A DNA stretch of 64,000 nt from Flavimaribacter sediminis (GCF_019492055.1 NZ_JAICBX010000004.1:434001-498000), one strand, 5' to 3'. Positions 26,852-35,413 are shown, counted from the stretch's first letter. Made by a program: numbers and translations. Notes: a model not told the origin generated them from the letters alone.

Positions 26852-27424
26852 CTATTGGGCGTGTTTCTCCACCATCCTTGCGGTCCTGACGGTCCTGCCG
26901 ACGACGCTGGATTTGTTGGCTGGGCGGGTGACATAGCGCACGAAGGCGTTGACCGCCTGATCGACTGTTTTGGCCTTGCGAAACTGCGGAAATCGGTTGG
27001 CTTCACCGATGATAAGCGCAATGTTGCTGTCAGCCGAGGTCAGCGTGCCGACACTTTGGCCGCGGCCAAGGCCGCCTCTTTTATTGAGCTGAAACAGACC
27101 GTAGCAACCGCAACCCCTGTTGACCGCCTTCGGGTTCAGCGTGGATTCGCGAATGGCGACAGATACGGCGGCGATCTGATGCTGCCTGCCGTACCCCGCC
27201 TTGGCGAAGCCGCGCGCGATCTTGTTGGCGACCGAAACCTGAGATTTGTTGTAGCCTTTCAGCGTGTTGAAATGGACCCGGTTCGGCTTGAATGCGACCG
27301 GAAAGACTGACGCCGCGCCATCGTTCGCGACGGCCGACGCCATAGGTGTGGCGGTGGAGATCGCGCAAAGCGCCGCGACGACAAGACCGGCGGCCCTGAC
27401 GCCGATAAAACCATGTTTCTTCAT
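26852..27424 (-). CDS. Secreted lysozyme-like/transglycosylase-fold protein
   Basis: A 190-residue protein with an N-terminal signal peptide (VRAAGLVVAALCAISTATPMASA). The mature part resembles a small lytic transglycosylase: helix with E93 (SVAIRESTLNP), then CGCYGLFQLN, which parallels the G-L-x-Q motif of the fold, and a helical C terminus. E93 is the candidate catalytic acid cleaving peptidoglycan. The Cys-Gly-Cys just before the GLFQ motif is unusual. No flagellar or secretion genes are nearby to specify the role. Confidence 0.7.
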   Translation of the reverse strand: MKKHGFIGVRAAGLVVAALCAISTATPMASAVANDGAASVFPVAFKPNRVHFNTLKGYNKSQVSVANKIARGFAKAGYGRQHQIAAVSVAIRESTLNPKAVNRGCGCYGLFQLNKRGGLGRGQSVGTLTSADSNIALIIGEANRFPQFRKAKTVDQAVNAFVRYVTRPANKSSVVGRTVRTARMVEKHAQ

Positions 27425-27761
27425 TGTGGGATACTAACCTGCTGGCCGCAATCGGTGGTTTGACAAGAGCGCGGGATCACACCCGGCCGTTACTGATAGC
27501 TCGCGGGTAGGCAGGGTTTGGGGCGAAAAAGTGTCGAAATTCTCAAGTCATGTTTCAATTTATTACAATATTGACGCCGGGTATTTTGGCTTTTTATCCG
27601 AATTGAGCTCTCTGATCTTTCAAGGATTACGTGTGAAACAACACATAATTCCGAAAAAATAGGACTATACTTCTCCAATACGCTCGTATCGGAACGAATA
27701 ACACGGCTGGTCTGTGTGCGGGCGTATCGCAGGCAAGCCGGCGACAATGGCGGAGTGGACG
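27425..27761. other. 337-bp AT-rich intergenic region
   Basis: This gap between divergent genes holds no convincing ORF. It is clearly more AT-rich than its surroundings, especially 27540-27690, and contains TGTG/CACA (27635-27648 area). It must carry promoters for both neighbours. I could not assign a specific -35/-10 pair. Confidence 0.5.
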
Positions 27762-28793
27762 ATGCCCAAGATCAGCTATGACGATTACCTGCGGATAGCG
27801 CGCAATCCCGATGTCAGTGACGAAGAGCTTCTTCGCTATTCAACAGTCAGGCGCGGAGAGGGCGCCTTCAGCATCGTTGTGGAGCCCGACCCCGAGATGG
27901 TCGAGATGACCGCGGAAGACGTTGAACTCGAAAACGCCATGCAGATGGGCAATGGCCTTGCGCGTTACCGGCGGCAGGCGCATTTTCGCACCCGAAAAGC
28001 CCTCGGGTCGTCGCTGCCGGTTCTGGTCTCGGAATGCGACAGCTGGGGCCAGTTCCCGCTCCTGATCAAGGAGATCATCGACCAGCTCTACGACGACTAT
28101 CTCATATGGTCTGTCGGCGCCGCCGGAGATACGGCGCAGAACATGGTCTTCGGGCCGCAGCAACCCGGCAGGACGGAATACATGCTTGCGCTGCGCCAGC
28201 AGATGCCGGCGGTGAAGGGGTTTATCTTCTCGGCTGCGGGCAACGACATTATCGGAGAGGATACGGTTACGGGCGAGGCAGTGCTTCTGAACATCCTGAC
28301 GCCCTTCAACGGCGATCCGGACGACGTGGAAGGCCATATCAACCACTCGCTGCTGCGCGACAAACTGGATTTTCTGAGAGGGGCCTATTCGACAGTGATC
28401 GAGAACGTCCGCAAGGAGCCCGGTTTCAGCAGATTGCCGATCTTCATTCACGGTTACGACTATGTTTTCCCCTATCCCTGGGGAAGCAGCGATCCGCGAA
28501 ATCCGGCCTATGCCGACAACAATGAGTGGCTTGGCGCGCCGCTGGACGCCCGCGGAATCATGCATCCCGCATTGCGCAGGGGCGTCTGCGCCTACCTCAT
28601 CGACCGGCTTTACGAAATGCTTGAGGAATTTGCCGGAGATTCGAGCCAGACACAGGTCTGGCTGGTGGATTGTCGCGGCGCCATGCCGGACGTGTCCGAT
28701 TGGAACGACGAAATACATGGAACGAGCGCCGGCTTTGCGAAAGTGGCGAGCCGTTTCCGGCCCGTGATCGCACAGGCGCTCGCAACGGTCTGA
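27762..28793 (+). CDS. SGNH-hydrolase-like protein
   Basis: A 343-residue protein from ATG 27762 (GCGGAG six bases upstream). The elements of an SGNH/GDSL-type esterase can be read: Ser94 in ECDSWGQFP, an Asn in AAGN161D, and Asp316-x-x-His319 in NDEIHGTSAGF near the C terminus. There is no signal peptide, and an N-terminal extension of about 80 residues precedes the catalytic block. The substrate is unknown and may be an acyl or acetyl ester. It stands alone, with its own terminator. Confidence 0.68.
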   Translation: MPKISYDDYLRIARNPDVSDEELLRYSTVRRGEGAFSIVVEPDPEMVEMTAEDVELENAMQMGNGLARYRRQAHFRTRKALGSSLPVLVSECDSWGQFPLLIKEIIDQLYDDYLIWSVGAAGDTAQNMVFGPQQPGRTEYMLALRQQMPAVKGFIFSAAGNDIIGEDTVTGEAVLLNILTPFNGDPDDVEGHINHSLLRDKLDFLRGAYSTVIENVRKEPGFSRLPIFIHGYDYVFPYPWGSSDPRNPAYADNNEWLGAPLDARGIMHPALRRGVCAYLIDRLYEMLEEFAGDSSQTQVWLVDCRGAMPDVSDWNDEIHGTSAGFAKVASRFRPVIAQALATV

Positions 28794-28811
28794 TTATCCC
28801 ATCAAATGCAA

Positions 28812-28846
28812 CGCGCCCGCCGGAGGCTCCGACGGGCGCGGGTTTA
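28812..28846. terminator. Hairpin terminator between convergent genes
   Basis: CGCGCCCG (28812-28819) pairs with CGGGCGCG (28833-28840); the stem extends inward over one mismatch to CGGA/TCCG. GGTTT follows on the plus strand. It serves the SGNH-like gene and possibly the convergent lipoprotein gene. Confidence 0.7.
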
Positions 28847-28864
28847 ACGGTCTTGCGATCGATA

Positions 28865-29269
28865 TCAGTTTGTCTCCTGGGTTACTTCCGCAACCTGACC
28901 TTCATTCGATACAAGGCAACGCCACGGCGTCTTTTCAGCGCCCACGCCAACCGTCACGATGGAATTCGCTTCCGAATACTCGGCCCCGATAACGTCGGTT
29001 TCGGTGGCGGACGCCTCCATCTGAACAGCATTGAGGCACGCGTCCACTGCGACGTCGGGAACGTTCGAGGCCATTGCGGCGTCAGAGGAAATCGATCCCG
29101 TTACTGTGTTGTCGGACGCGTCGGGCACCGGTTCGGTCGTTTCCATGGCCGAAGTCGTTTCGCTTGTTACAGGCTGGTCGGTCGAACTTGTCTCCGTCTC
29201 GCCGGAATCAGAGCACGCCGCCAGTCCGAGCAGCAGTGACGCGAAAGTAATTGTTGCGATATTTCTCAT
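28865..29269 (-). CDS. Small Ser/Thr-rich lipoprotein
   Basis: A 134-residue protein with a signal peptide and lipobox LAAC (Cys 19), then about 45 residues rich in Ser, Thr and Glu that look like a flexible linker. A compact C-terminal part follows, with two cysteines (VDACLNAV and WRCLVSN) that may form a disulphide. Proteins of this style are common envelope components in the order, but I cannot assign a function. It is monocistronic and divergent from the Tat-dependent amidohydrolase. Confidence 0.72.
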   Translation of the reverse strand: MRNIATITFASLLLGLAACSDSGETETSSTDQPVTSETTSAMETTEPVPDASDNTVTGSISSDAAMASNVPDVAVDACLNAVQMEASATETDVIGAEYSEANSIVTVGVGAEKTPWRCLVSNEGQVAEVTQETN

Positions 29270-29498
29270 TGGATCACCCTTTCGGTTATTCGCACTTGAA
29301 ACTTCCGTACGACTGAAGGGTTCCGCAATTCTGGGGCGATTCGATGCCTGGAATGATCACCTATGGTATGCGTCTTAAATATTGTGAGAACGCCATTGTG
29401 ATATCTGCATAAGACTTTGGAAACAAATCCCGATACAAGTACCTGTACAGACAAGTATAAGTCGATTTGACCCGGCTTGGCTTAAAAAGAACGGAACG

Positions 29499-30959
29499 AT
29501 GACTATACAGGCGCGGCTTGGCGGCAAATACAGCAGGTACGAACACGGTTTCGGCTGCGTTTGTCATTCGCCGGAATTCCTGCGGATCAATGACCGGCTG
29601 CTCAAGGGGATTTCCCGGCGCTCGGCGCTGAAGGGCGTCGTCGCCTCGTTGGCCGCAGCGCCGTTCACTCCGCCGCTGGCTGCGGCGCAACCAGATAGAC
29701 GTCCGCTCCTGTTTACCGATATGCGGGTTTTTGACGGACATTCGGACGCTTTGTTGGAAGGCGTGAACGTACTTGTCTCGGGCAATAGAATTGAGGCGCT
29801 GGTGCCGGCGGGAGAGGCGGTAGGCGACGCGCGCGTCATCAGCGGAGCCGGGCGCGTGATGATGCCGGGACTGATCGATGCCCATTGGCATTCGATCATG
29901 GCGGCCATTCCGCAGGTTGTCGCGCTGACCGCCGATATCACCTATGTCCATTACGTCGCTGGTGAAGAGGCCGGACGCACTTTGATGCGCGGCTTTACCA
30001 CCATCCGGGACGTCGGCGGCCCGTCCTTTGCCCTGAAACGCGCGATCGACGAGCAGATTGTTATGGGGCCGCGCATTTTTCCCTCGGGTGCGATGATTTC
30101 GCAGACCTCCGGTCATGGCGATTTCCGGTTTCGCAACGAGATACCCCGTAGCGCGCAGTCTGGCCTGAGCGCTGCGGAGGCGGCCGGCATTTCCGCGATC
30201 GCCGACGGAGATGCGGAAGTGTTGCGCAGGACACGTGAGCAGCTTGCGCTCGGCGCGAGCCAGATCAAGATCATGGTGGGCGGCGGCGTCTCGTCGCTGT
30301 TCGACCCGATCGATTCAACCCAGTTGCGGCCGGAGGAGATCCGGGCCGCTGTTGACGCAGCCGCTGATTGGGGCACCTATGTGTGCAGCCATGTCTATAC
30401 ATCAAAGGGTATCAATCGGGCGATCGACAATGGCGTCAGGAGCATAGAGCATGGTCAACTCGCCGACGAGGACACTGTGCGGCGTATGGCCGACACGGAC
30501 ACCTGGTGGAGCTTGCAGCCGTTTCTTGCCGATGAGGACGCCAATCCAAAGCAGTTGCCCGAGCAAAGGGAGCAGCAGAAGATGATCGCGGAAGGGACGA
30601 TGCGGGCTTTCGAACTCGGACAGAAACACAAAGCGAATATGGCCTGGGGCACAGATATCCTTTTTGATCCCGCAAAAACCTCCACCCAGGGCAAGCAACT
30701 GGCGAAGATTTCCCGGTGGTTTTCTAACGTCGACGTTCTGAAGATGGGCACTAGCCGGAACGCCGAACTGCTGGGTCTCTCAGGCCCCAGAAATCCCTAT
30801 CCTGGCAAACTGGGCGTGATCGAGGCCGGAGCGCTGGCGGATCTTCTGATCGTCGACGGAAACCCGCTCGATAACATCAATCTGATCGCCGATCCCGAAA
30901 CAAACTTCCTGATGATCATGAAGGACGGCAGGATTTACAAGGACGCAATGCCTGCTTGA
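29499..30959 (+). CDS. Exported amidohydrolase with a Tat signal
   Basis: A 486-residue amidohydrolase. The twin-arginine motif ISRRSALKG (R40, R41) is followed by a hydrophobic stretch and AAA cleavage region near 63, so export in folded form is predicted. About 35 residues precede the Tat motif, which is longer than usual. The enzyme part resembles imidazolonepropionase/prolidase-type amidohydrolases: HxH in IDAHWHS, the lysine in QIKIMVGGG, SHVYTSKG, EHGQ and the metal aspartate GTDILFD. It probably cleaves a peptide-like or cyclic amide in the periplasm. It stands alone and is convergent with the SDR gene. Confidence 0.8.
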   Translation: MTIQARLGGKYSRYEHGFGCVCHSPEFLRINDRLLKGISRRSALKGVVASLAAAPFTPPLAAAQPDRRPLLFTDMRVFDGHSDALLEGVNVLVSGNRIEALVPAGEAVGDARVISGAGRVMMPGLIDAHWHSIMAAIPQVVALTADITYVHYVAGEEAGRTLMRGFTTIRDVGGPSFALKRAIDEQIVMGPRIFPSGAMISQTSGHGDFRFRNEIPRSAQSGLSAAEAAGISAIADGDAEVLRRTREQLALGASQIKIMVGGGVSSLFDPIDSTQLRPEEIRAAVDAAADWGTYVCSHVYTSKGINRAIDNGVRSIEHGQLADEDTVRRMADTDTWWSLQPFLADEDANPKQLPEQREQQKMIAEGTMRAFELGQKHKANMAWGTDILFDPAKTSTQGKQLAKISRWFSNVDVLKMGTSRNAELLGLSGPRNPYPGKLGVIEAGALADLLIVDGNPLDNINLIADPETNFLMIMKDGRIYKDAMPA

Positions 30960-30962
30960 CGT

Positions 30963-31748
30963 TCACGCCGTCTGTGCTTCCTGCATTTCCCGGACGCTCT
31001 TGAGAACGTAGCGCTTCGGCAGCAGCGGCGCGATCCACATCATGATCTGGCGCTTTCGCGTCACGCCGGCAAAGACGTTGAGTTCGCCGCGCAGCATCGC
31101 CTCGTAACCGGTTAAGGCGACGTCGGCCGCCGGCGTCGTTTGATTAAAAAGGGATGTCTTGTCCATCCCGGCCGTTTTCGCGAACTCGCTCGCGGTCGCG
31201 CCAGGCAACAGCGTCGTCACGGTTACGGACGTGTCGCTGATTTCCTCGGCGATGGCGTTGCCAAGATACATGACGAAGGCCTTCGTTGCGAAATAGGTCG
31301 CCTGCAAGGGGCCTGGCGTCAGGGCCGCGGTGGAGGCGACATTCAGAATGCGTCCGGAATTCCGCGCGACGAATCCGGGCAGGAAAAGCCGGGTCAGCGC
31401 CGCAAGGGCCACGACATTGACCTGTATCATGGAGCGATTGTCTTCCCAGTCGAGTTCATGGAACTTGCCGCGATGGCCAAACCCCGCATTGTTGATCAGG
31501 AAGGAAAGGTCGATGTTTTCGGCCGTCACCTTGTCAAATATGCGCTGTGGCGCGTCCTCGTCATTGAGATCCTCGGCCAGAACGAGCACTTGCGCGCCAT
31601 GTCTGGATTCGAGCTCTTCCTTCAAAACGTTCAGTTTGTCCGTGCGACGGGCGACAAGAACAAGGTCTCCGCCGCGGCTCGCATGCAGCCGGGCCATTTC
31701 CTCGCCAATGCCGCTGGATGCGCCGGTGATCAGGGCCGTATTTTTCAT
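30963..31748 (-). CDS. Short-chain dehydrogenase/reductase
   Basis: A 261-residue classical SDR starting at ATG 31748. The cofactor motif is TGASSGIGEE near residues 8-17, then NNAGFG, the catalytic serine in NVAST and YFATK (Y-x-x-x-K). The C terminus is longer than in minimal SDRs and contains a hydrophobic segment IMMWIAPLLPKRY. The upstream open frame to 31886 crosses the divergent TetR gene start and is not used. Divergence from a TetR gene through a shared palindrome suggests that the regulator controls it. Confidence 0.87.
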   Translation of the reverse strand: MKNTALITGASSGIGEEMARLHASRGGDLVLVARRTDKLNVLKEELESRHGAQVLVLAEDLNDEDAPQRIFDKVTAENIDLSFLINNAGFGHRGKFHELDWEDNRSMIQVNVVALAALTRLFLPGFVARNSGRILNVASTAALTPGPLQATYFATKAFVMYLGNAIAEEISDTSVTVTTLLPGATASEFAKTAGMDKTSLFNQTTPAADVALTGYEAMLRGELNVFAGVTRKRQIMMWIAPLLPKRYVLKSVREMQEAQTA

Positions 31749-31786
31749 TGCTGGAATCCTTGAATCGAGTAGAAAGCGAATTTCCA

Positions 31787-31829
31787 TTCGGTTTTGACAT
31801 GGCGCGCTTTCGCTGTCAATAAAACCGAA
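31787..31829. promoter_or_regulatory. Palindromic operator over divergent SDR/TetR promoters
   Basis: TTCGGTTTTGACA (31787-31799) is mirrored by TGTCAATAAAACCGAA (31814-31829), identical arms except for a three-base insertion in one. TTGACA -35 hexamers occur inside both arms, one reading toward each gene, so one protein bound here could block both promoters. The neighbouring TetR protein is the obvious candidate. Confidence 0.6.
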
Positions 31830-31853
31830 CATGAATTCTGTTTTGGTGTGATC

Positions 31854-32516
31854 ATGACCGAAAACCGCTGGATATCGGAACTTCACTGGCGCCGCGCAGG
31901 GCAGCAGTCGCGCAGCGAACGCACGCAGTCGGCGCTGCTGGACGCGGCGGAGGCCCTGATTTTCGAGAAAGGCACCGAAGCGACATCGATCGCCGATATC
32001 GCCGCAAAGGCCGGATTTTCAGTGGGCGCCGTCTATCATCATTTCAAGGACAAGAAAGCGTTGTTCCTGGCGCTTTTTGATCGAATGACCGACGCCTACG
32101 AGGCGCTCAACGCCAAAGCCTCGGATCCCGAGATATGGCGAGGGGCCACCGTGCTTGACCTGTTCCGCGGCTACATGGAGATAACCCTGAACGCTGCGAG
32201 GGAGGATCCAGCGGCCAAGGCCGCTGTATCCGCGGTTGTCGCGGACTATCCCGAACTGGCCGCGCACTACGCCGAAATACAGGGCAATTCCCGCCGTGCG
32301 CTGCTGAAACTCGTTCTTGCCCGTCGAGAGGAGATCGGCGTCGCCGACGCCGAAGAGGCGGCTGCATTCGCAATCGACCAGATATCCGCCATGCTCAGGT
32401 CGTGCATTGATCCCGCCCAACGCCCTGCTGCGCTTCAGCCCATCGACGATGAGACCTTCATGCGCAATGCTCTGAGAATGATCGCCGCATGTCTGGATCT
32501 GCAGCCGGCTGGGTGA
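31854..32516 (+). CDS. TetR family transcriptional regulator
   Basis: A 220-residue regulator from ATG 31854. The helix-turn-helix lies at about 20-65 (SALLDAAEALIFEKG, then ADIAAKAGFSVGAVYHHFKDKKAL), followed by an all-helical ligand-binding domain. The frame also runs back to 31794, but those residues cover the promoter. It is divergent from the SDR and probably autoregulated. The inducer is unknown. Confidence 0.9.
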   Translation: MTENRWISELHWRRAGQQSRSERTQSALLDAAEALIFEKGTEATSIADIAAKAGFSVGAVYHHFKDKKALFLALFDRMTDAYEALNAKASDPEIWRGATVLDLFRGYMEITLNAAREDPAAKAAVSAVVADYPELAAHYAEIQGNSRRALLKLVLARREEIGVADAEEAAAFAIDQISAMLRSCIDPAQRPAALQPIDDETFMRNALRMIAACLDLQPAG

Positions 32517-32552
32517 CCGGAACCGGAAGATGGGATGGGATCCGGTTCCGGT
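32516..32552. terminator. 12-bp hairpin between convergent genes
   Basis: ACCGGAACCGGA (32516-32527) pairs perfectly with TCCGGTTCCGGT (32541-32552) around 13 bases. It starts in the TetR stop codon and lies before the convergent YciF-like gene. No T tract follows, so this is a hairpin-only or pausing terminator. Confidence 0.55.
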
Positions 32553-32598
32553 AGCGCAGCCCGGCGTATCGCCGGACGGCGCTGTTGATATGGCCGGG

Positions 32599-33087
32599 TC
32601 AGGCGGCCTTTTTGTTGAGCTTGTCTTCGGCGAGCCGGGTAAGCTTGGCGTCAGCGCTCTTTTCTTCCTCGATATTGTCGCGCAGCGGACTGATCGCGTC
32701 TTCATACCCGAGAAGCTTCGCCCAGGTCAGCAGCGTGCCGTAGCGCGTGATCTCGTAATGTTCGACCGCCTGTGCGGCGGCGATCAGCGCGGCGTCAAGC
32801 GTTTCCGGGTCCTCGATTTCCTTGATCAGTTCCTCGGCTTCCTTGACGATGCCTTCGATCGCCGGGCATTCCTCGGAAGAGGGCTTCTTGCCGATGAGTT
32901 CGAACACCGTTTTCAGCCGTTCGATCTGTCCCTCGGTTTCCGCGCGGTGGTCCTTGAACAGCTTTCCAAGCGAAGCGTTGCTGCTCTTCTCGATCATTGT
33001 AGGCAACTTCTTGTGAATGAAGTTCTCCGCGAAATACACATCCTGAAGCGTGTGTTCGAACAGGTCTTCCAGGTTCTTGAGAGCCAT
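32599..33087 (-). CDS. Ferritin-like YciE/YciF family protein (DUF892)
   Basis: A 162-residue four-helix-bundle protein of the YciF family, found in stress and osmotic-response regulons of many bacteria. The usual text is present: LEDLFEHTLQDVYFAENFIHKKLPTM, then FKDHRAETEGQIERLKTVFELIGKKP and AAAQAVEHYEITRYGTLLTWAKLLG. Carboxylate and histidine positions (E, H in the first, second and third helices) could hold a di-metal centre. It is monocistronic. A purine-rich ribosome binding site precedes the ATG. Confidence 0.92.
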   Translation of the reverse strand: MALKNLEDLFEHTLQDVYFAENFIHKKLPTMIEKSSNASLGKLFKDHRAETEGQIERLKTVFELIGKKPSSEECPAIEGIVKEAEELIKEIEDPETLDAALIAAAQAVEHYEITRYGTLLTWAKLLGYEDAISPLRDNIEEEKSADAKLTRLAEDKLNKKAA

Positions 33088-33248
33088 GCCGTGTTTCCTT
33101 TCCCGTTTGGGGGTGCAGTCCTGGCCTTAAGAATGCGAGAACGTGATTTTGGTTCCACGAAAGAGGGAGGAGAGACCGCAGGAAGTATTGCAACCAGAAG
33201 GTGTTTTGTGAAAAGCTTGAATTCGCAAACAGCTAAAGGATCTTATAT

Positions 33249-33911
33249 ATGGGGCTCGATTGCGTGCCTTTGGGCGCTGCGAAACCGGAGTTCAGGGATG
33301 AATGGGAGAGCATCATGAACGATCTCTACCGCAACCCGGAAATTTCGGATCAGATGCAGGCGAGGTTGCTCGAAATTTCGATCGAACCCGGAGAGACGAT
33401 AGGCGCTCCGGTCGTCGGGAGAGATCCGGAGGCCGACGCCTGGGCGCTGCAAAACAAATCGGCCGACAGCGATCTCCCGGATGCAGAGTTCCTTGAGGAA
33501 CATAAGGGTAACAGGGTTTTCGCGCTCCTTGACCTTTCGGACGGTATACCAAATTACTCGAACGCCGGAGCATATGATGGTATTGATCGCTGTTCCTTTC
33601 GCGGTTCATTTCTCGAAGACTGTGAGGACATCATCGGAAGCGACCTTTTGAAAAAGGCCTGGACAGATGTCATGCGGCCCGAAGATGCGAACGACTATGG
33701 GAACCAGTTGCTGGAAGCTGCAGAACAGTTTCGCAATTCCGGCGAACGGCGCCAATTATCATCAGGGTTTTTGGCCAAAATGTTCGGCCGGCGGAAACGG
33801 GCGCAAATTGCGAACATGCCGGATGAGGAAAAACTGGAAGTAATCGAATCAGCCGGAAAATGGTATCGATACTGGGGAGGGCGCGGTCACCCGATATGGG
33901 CTTTTTACTAG
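33249..33911 (+). CDS. Protein of unknown function with WGGRGHPIWAFY end
   Basis: A 220-residue soluble protein; AAAGGA eight bases before ATG 33249 supports the start. It begins MGLDCVPLG and ends in the striking block KWYRYWGGRGHPIWAFY. The middle holds NYSNAGAYDGIDRCSFRG and several acidic helices. Such conserved N- and C-terminal blocks suggest a defined family, perhaps of phage- or T6SS-immunity-like proteins, but I cannot name it. Codon use is slightly more AT-rich than neighbouring core genes. Confidence 0.65.
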   Translation: MGLDCVPLGAAKPEFRDEWESIMNDLYRNPEISDQMQARLLEISIEPGETIGAPVVGRDPEADAWALQNKSADSDLPDAEFLEEHKGNRVFALLDLSDGIPNYSNAGAYDGIDRCSFRGSFLEDCEDIIGSDLLKKAWTDVMRPEDANDYGNQLLEAAEQFRNSGERRQLSSGFLAKMFGRRKRAQIANMPDEEKLEVIESAGKWYRYWGGRGHPIWAFY

Positions 33912-34028
33912 GCCCCTTTGTAATGCGGCCATGACTGACGGATTAATAGCCACTGCGTCAGTAGTAATTCGGCCATCGAGCTTGGAGGTGGGCGCATGAG
34001 ATTTGTGTTTTACTCGGAACTGTCGTTT

Positions 34029-34058
34029 TTGGGTTGCGCCAGATGCCCGGACTATATA
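34029..34058 (+). promoter_or_regulatory. Probable promoter of tRNA-Pro
   Basis: TTGGGT (34029-34034) and TATATA (34053-34058) are 18 bases apart. Transcription would start about 34065, nine bases before the tRNA. Confidence 0.45.
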
Positions 34059-34073
34059 AGGGTTTGCGCGGCT

Positions 34074-34150
<77 letters not shown>

Positions 34151-34422
34151 AAAAACCAAGTGTACAGCCCAAAGACATAGTAACAGATCGTACCTAAGAC
34201 ATGGGTGACAACCTCGTGCCGAACGGTGTGTCGATCGTCTGCTATGTTCTTAGCTCCAGACCGATATATCCCAAGTCCTTGAACGTCGATTTGAAACGTC
34301 GCCGCCCTACGGAACCCGGCTTTTCTGGCCGACCTGTCGCAGCATGACCTTGACGCCGCCTTCGGCACGGACCTAGATTTCATCCCGAAGCGCACTGAGA
34401 GGCGTTTCGGGAGGAAATCGCG

Positions 34423-35250
34423 ATGACTTCGATCAAGCTCTTTCGGGGCCGGTTCGGCCATGTCTCTGTGCTTAACGTCGCCAGCGATCTGGTGACACAC
34501 GCGCATCCGGAAGCCCACATCATCATCTGGCTCGAAGGCGCAGCCGGCAGGATGGCCATTGGCGGCGAGACCGTGTTGCTTGGACCCGGCGTCGCCGCCG
34601 GCGTCAATTCCCTTGTTCCGCACAGCCATGCCTTTTCCGCCGCCGAATGTCCGGGAGTTTTCCTTGCCTTCTACATCAACCCGGAATGGGCGGAGCGCCA
34701 GTACGGTTTGGCGGACGGGGCGCCGCTTTTCACCAATTCCGCGATCGATCTGGGCGACTGGCTCTACAATGACGCAGTTCATCTCGAACGGCGTCTGCGC
34801 ATCGATGCTTCCGAAGACGAGGGCGTTGAAAGCCAAATCACGAAGCTGATCGACAAGGTGGTCGCCGCCGCCCGGTGCGCGCGTAACCGGGCGCGATGGG
34901 CGGGCGGTCCTGTGTCTGCGCGTGATTTTCGCGTAAGCAAGGCGGTCGAACTGATGAAAGCGAACATTTGCGAGCGCATTTGCTTTGATGACGTCGCGCG
35001 AAAGGTCGGCATGTCGCGGGCGCACTTTTTTGCCCTCTTCAAGGAACAGACCCGGCTGACGCCGAATGTCTATTGGAATATGTTGCGCATGGAAGAGGCG
35101 CGGCGCCAGCTGCAGAGCTCGCCGGATCCGCTCATCTCGGTCGCCTGCAACCTCGGTTTCACGACGCAGGGCAATTTTTCCCGGTTTTTCCGGGATCATG
35201 TAGGTGTTCCACCCATCCAGTACCGTGAGGCGGCGCGCAGCCAGCACTAG
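34423..35250 (+). CDS. AraC family transcriptional regulator
   Basis: A 275-residue regulator with an N-terminal cupin-like sensor (HAHPEAHIIIWLEG, then GPGVAAGVNSLVPHSHAF) and a C-terminal AraC double helix-turn-helix (VARKVGMSRAHFFALFKEQ and ISVACNLGFTTQGNFSRFFRDHVGVPP). It is the nearest regulator to the molybdenum hydroxylase operon and may activate it. Its TAG stop is formed by the CTAG end of the adjacent palindromic element, so the last residues may have been altered by that insertion. Confidence 0.9.
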   Translation: MTSIKLFRGRFGHVSVLNVASDLVTHAHPEAHIIIWLEGAAGRMAIGGETVLLGPGVAAGVNSLVPHSHAFSAAECPGVFLAFYINPEWAERQYGLADGAPLFTNSAIDLGDWLYNDAVHLERRLRIDASEDEGVESQITKLIDKVVAAARCARNRARWAGGPVSARDFRVSKAVELMKANICERICFDDVARKVGMSRAHFFALFKEQTRLTPNVYWNMLRMEEARRQLQSSPDPLISVACNLGFTTQGNFSRFFRDHVGVPPIQYREAARSQH

Positions 35251-35323
35251 TGGAGCAAATTTGACATTTGAGTCCCGCAAGACGCGAACTCGTTTTCAAA
35301 TGTCAAATTTGAAGCTCCACTAG
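35247..35323. repeat. 77-bp palindromic MITE-like element, first of a tandem pair
   Basis: CTAGTGGAGC (35247-35256) and GCTCCACTAG (35314-35323) are terminal inverted repeats. Inside, AAATTTGACATTTGA (35257-35271) pairs with TCAAATGTCAAATTT (35296-35310). The flanking CTAG may be a target duplication like that of some IS5-family elements. It carries no gene. Transcribed, it folds into a long hairpin and can act as the araC terminator. Confidence 0.75.
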
Positions 35324-35337
35324 AAATATAATCTGGC

Positions 35338-35413
35338 TAGTGGTCCTGAAGATTCCGACATTTGCTGCAGGACGAGCAGCATTAGGATGCAAATGTCGGA
35401 ATCGGACCACTAG
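35338..35413. repeat. 76-bp palindromic MITE-like element, second of a tandem pair
   Basis: CTAGTGGTCC (35338-35347) and GGACCACTAG (35404-35413) end the element. ATTCCGACATTTGC (35352-35365) pairs with GCAAATGTCGGAAT (35389-35402). It shares CTAGTGG ends and a GACATTT core with the first element 14 bases away. The two look like diverged copies of one mobile palindrome. Confidence 0.75.

Noticed and set aside
27490-27747. 85-residue minus-strand ORF in the AT-rich gap
   Set aside because: It has no coding-like composition and no ribosome binding site, and it spans the promoter region of the SGNH-like gene.
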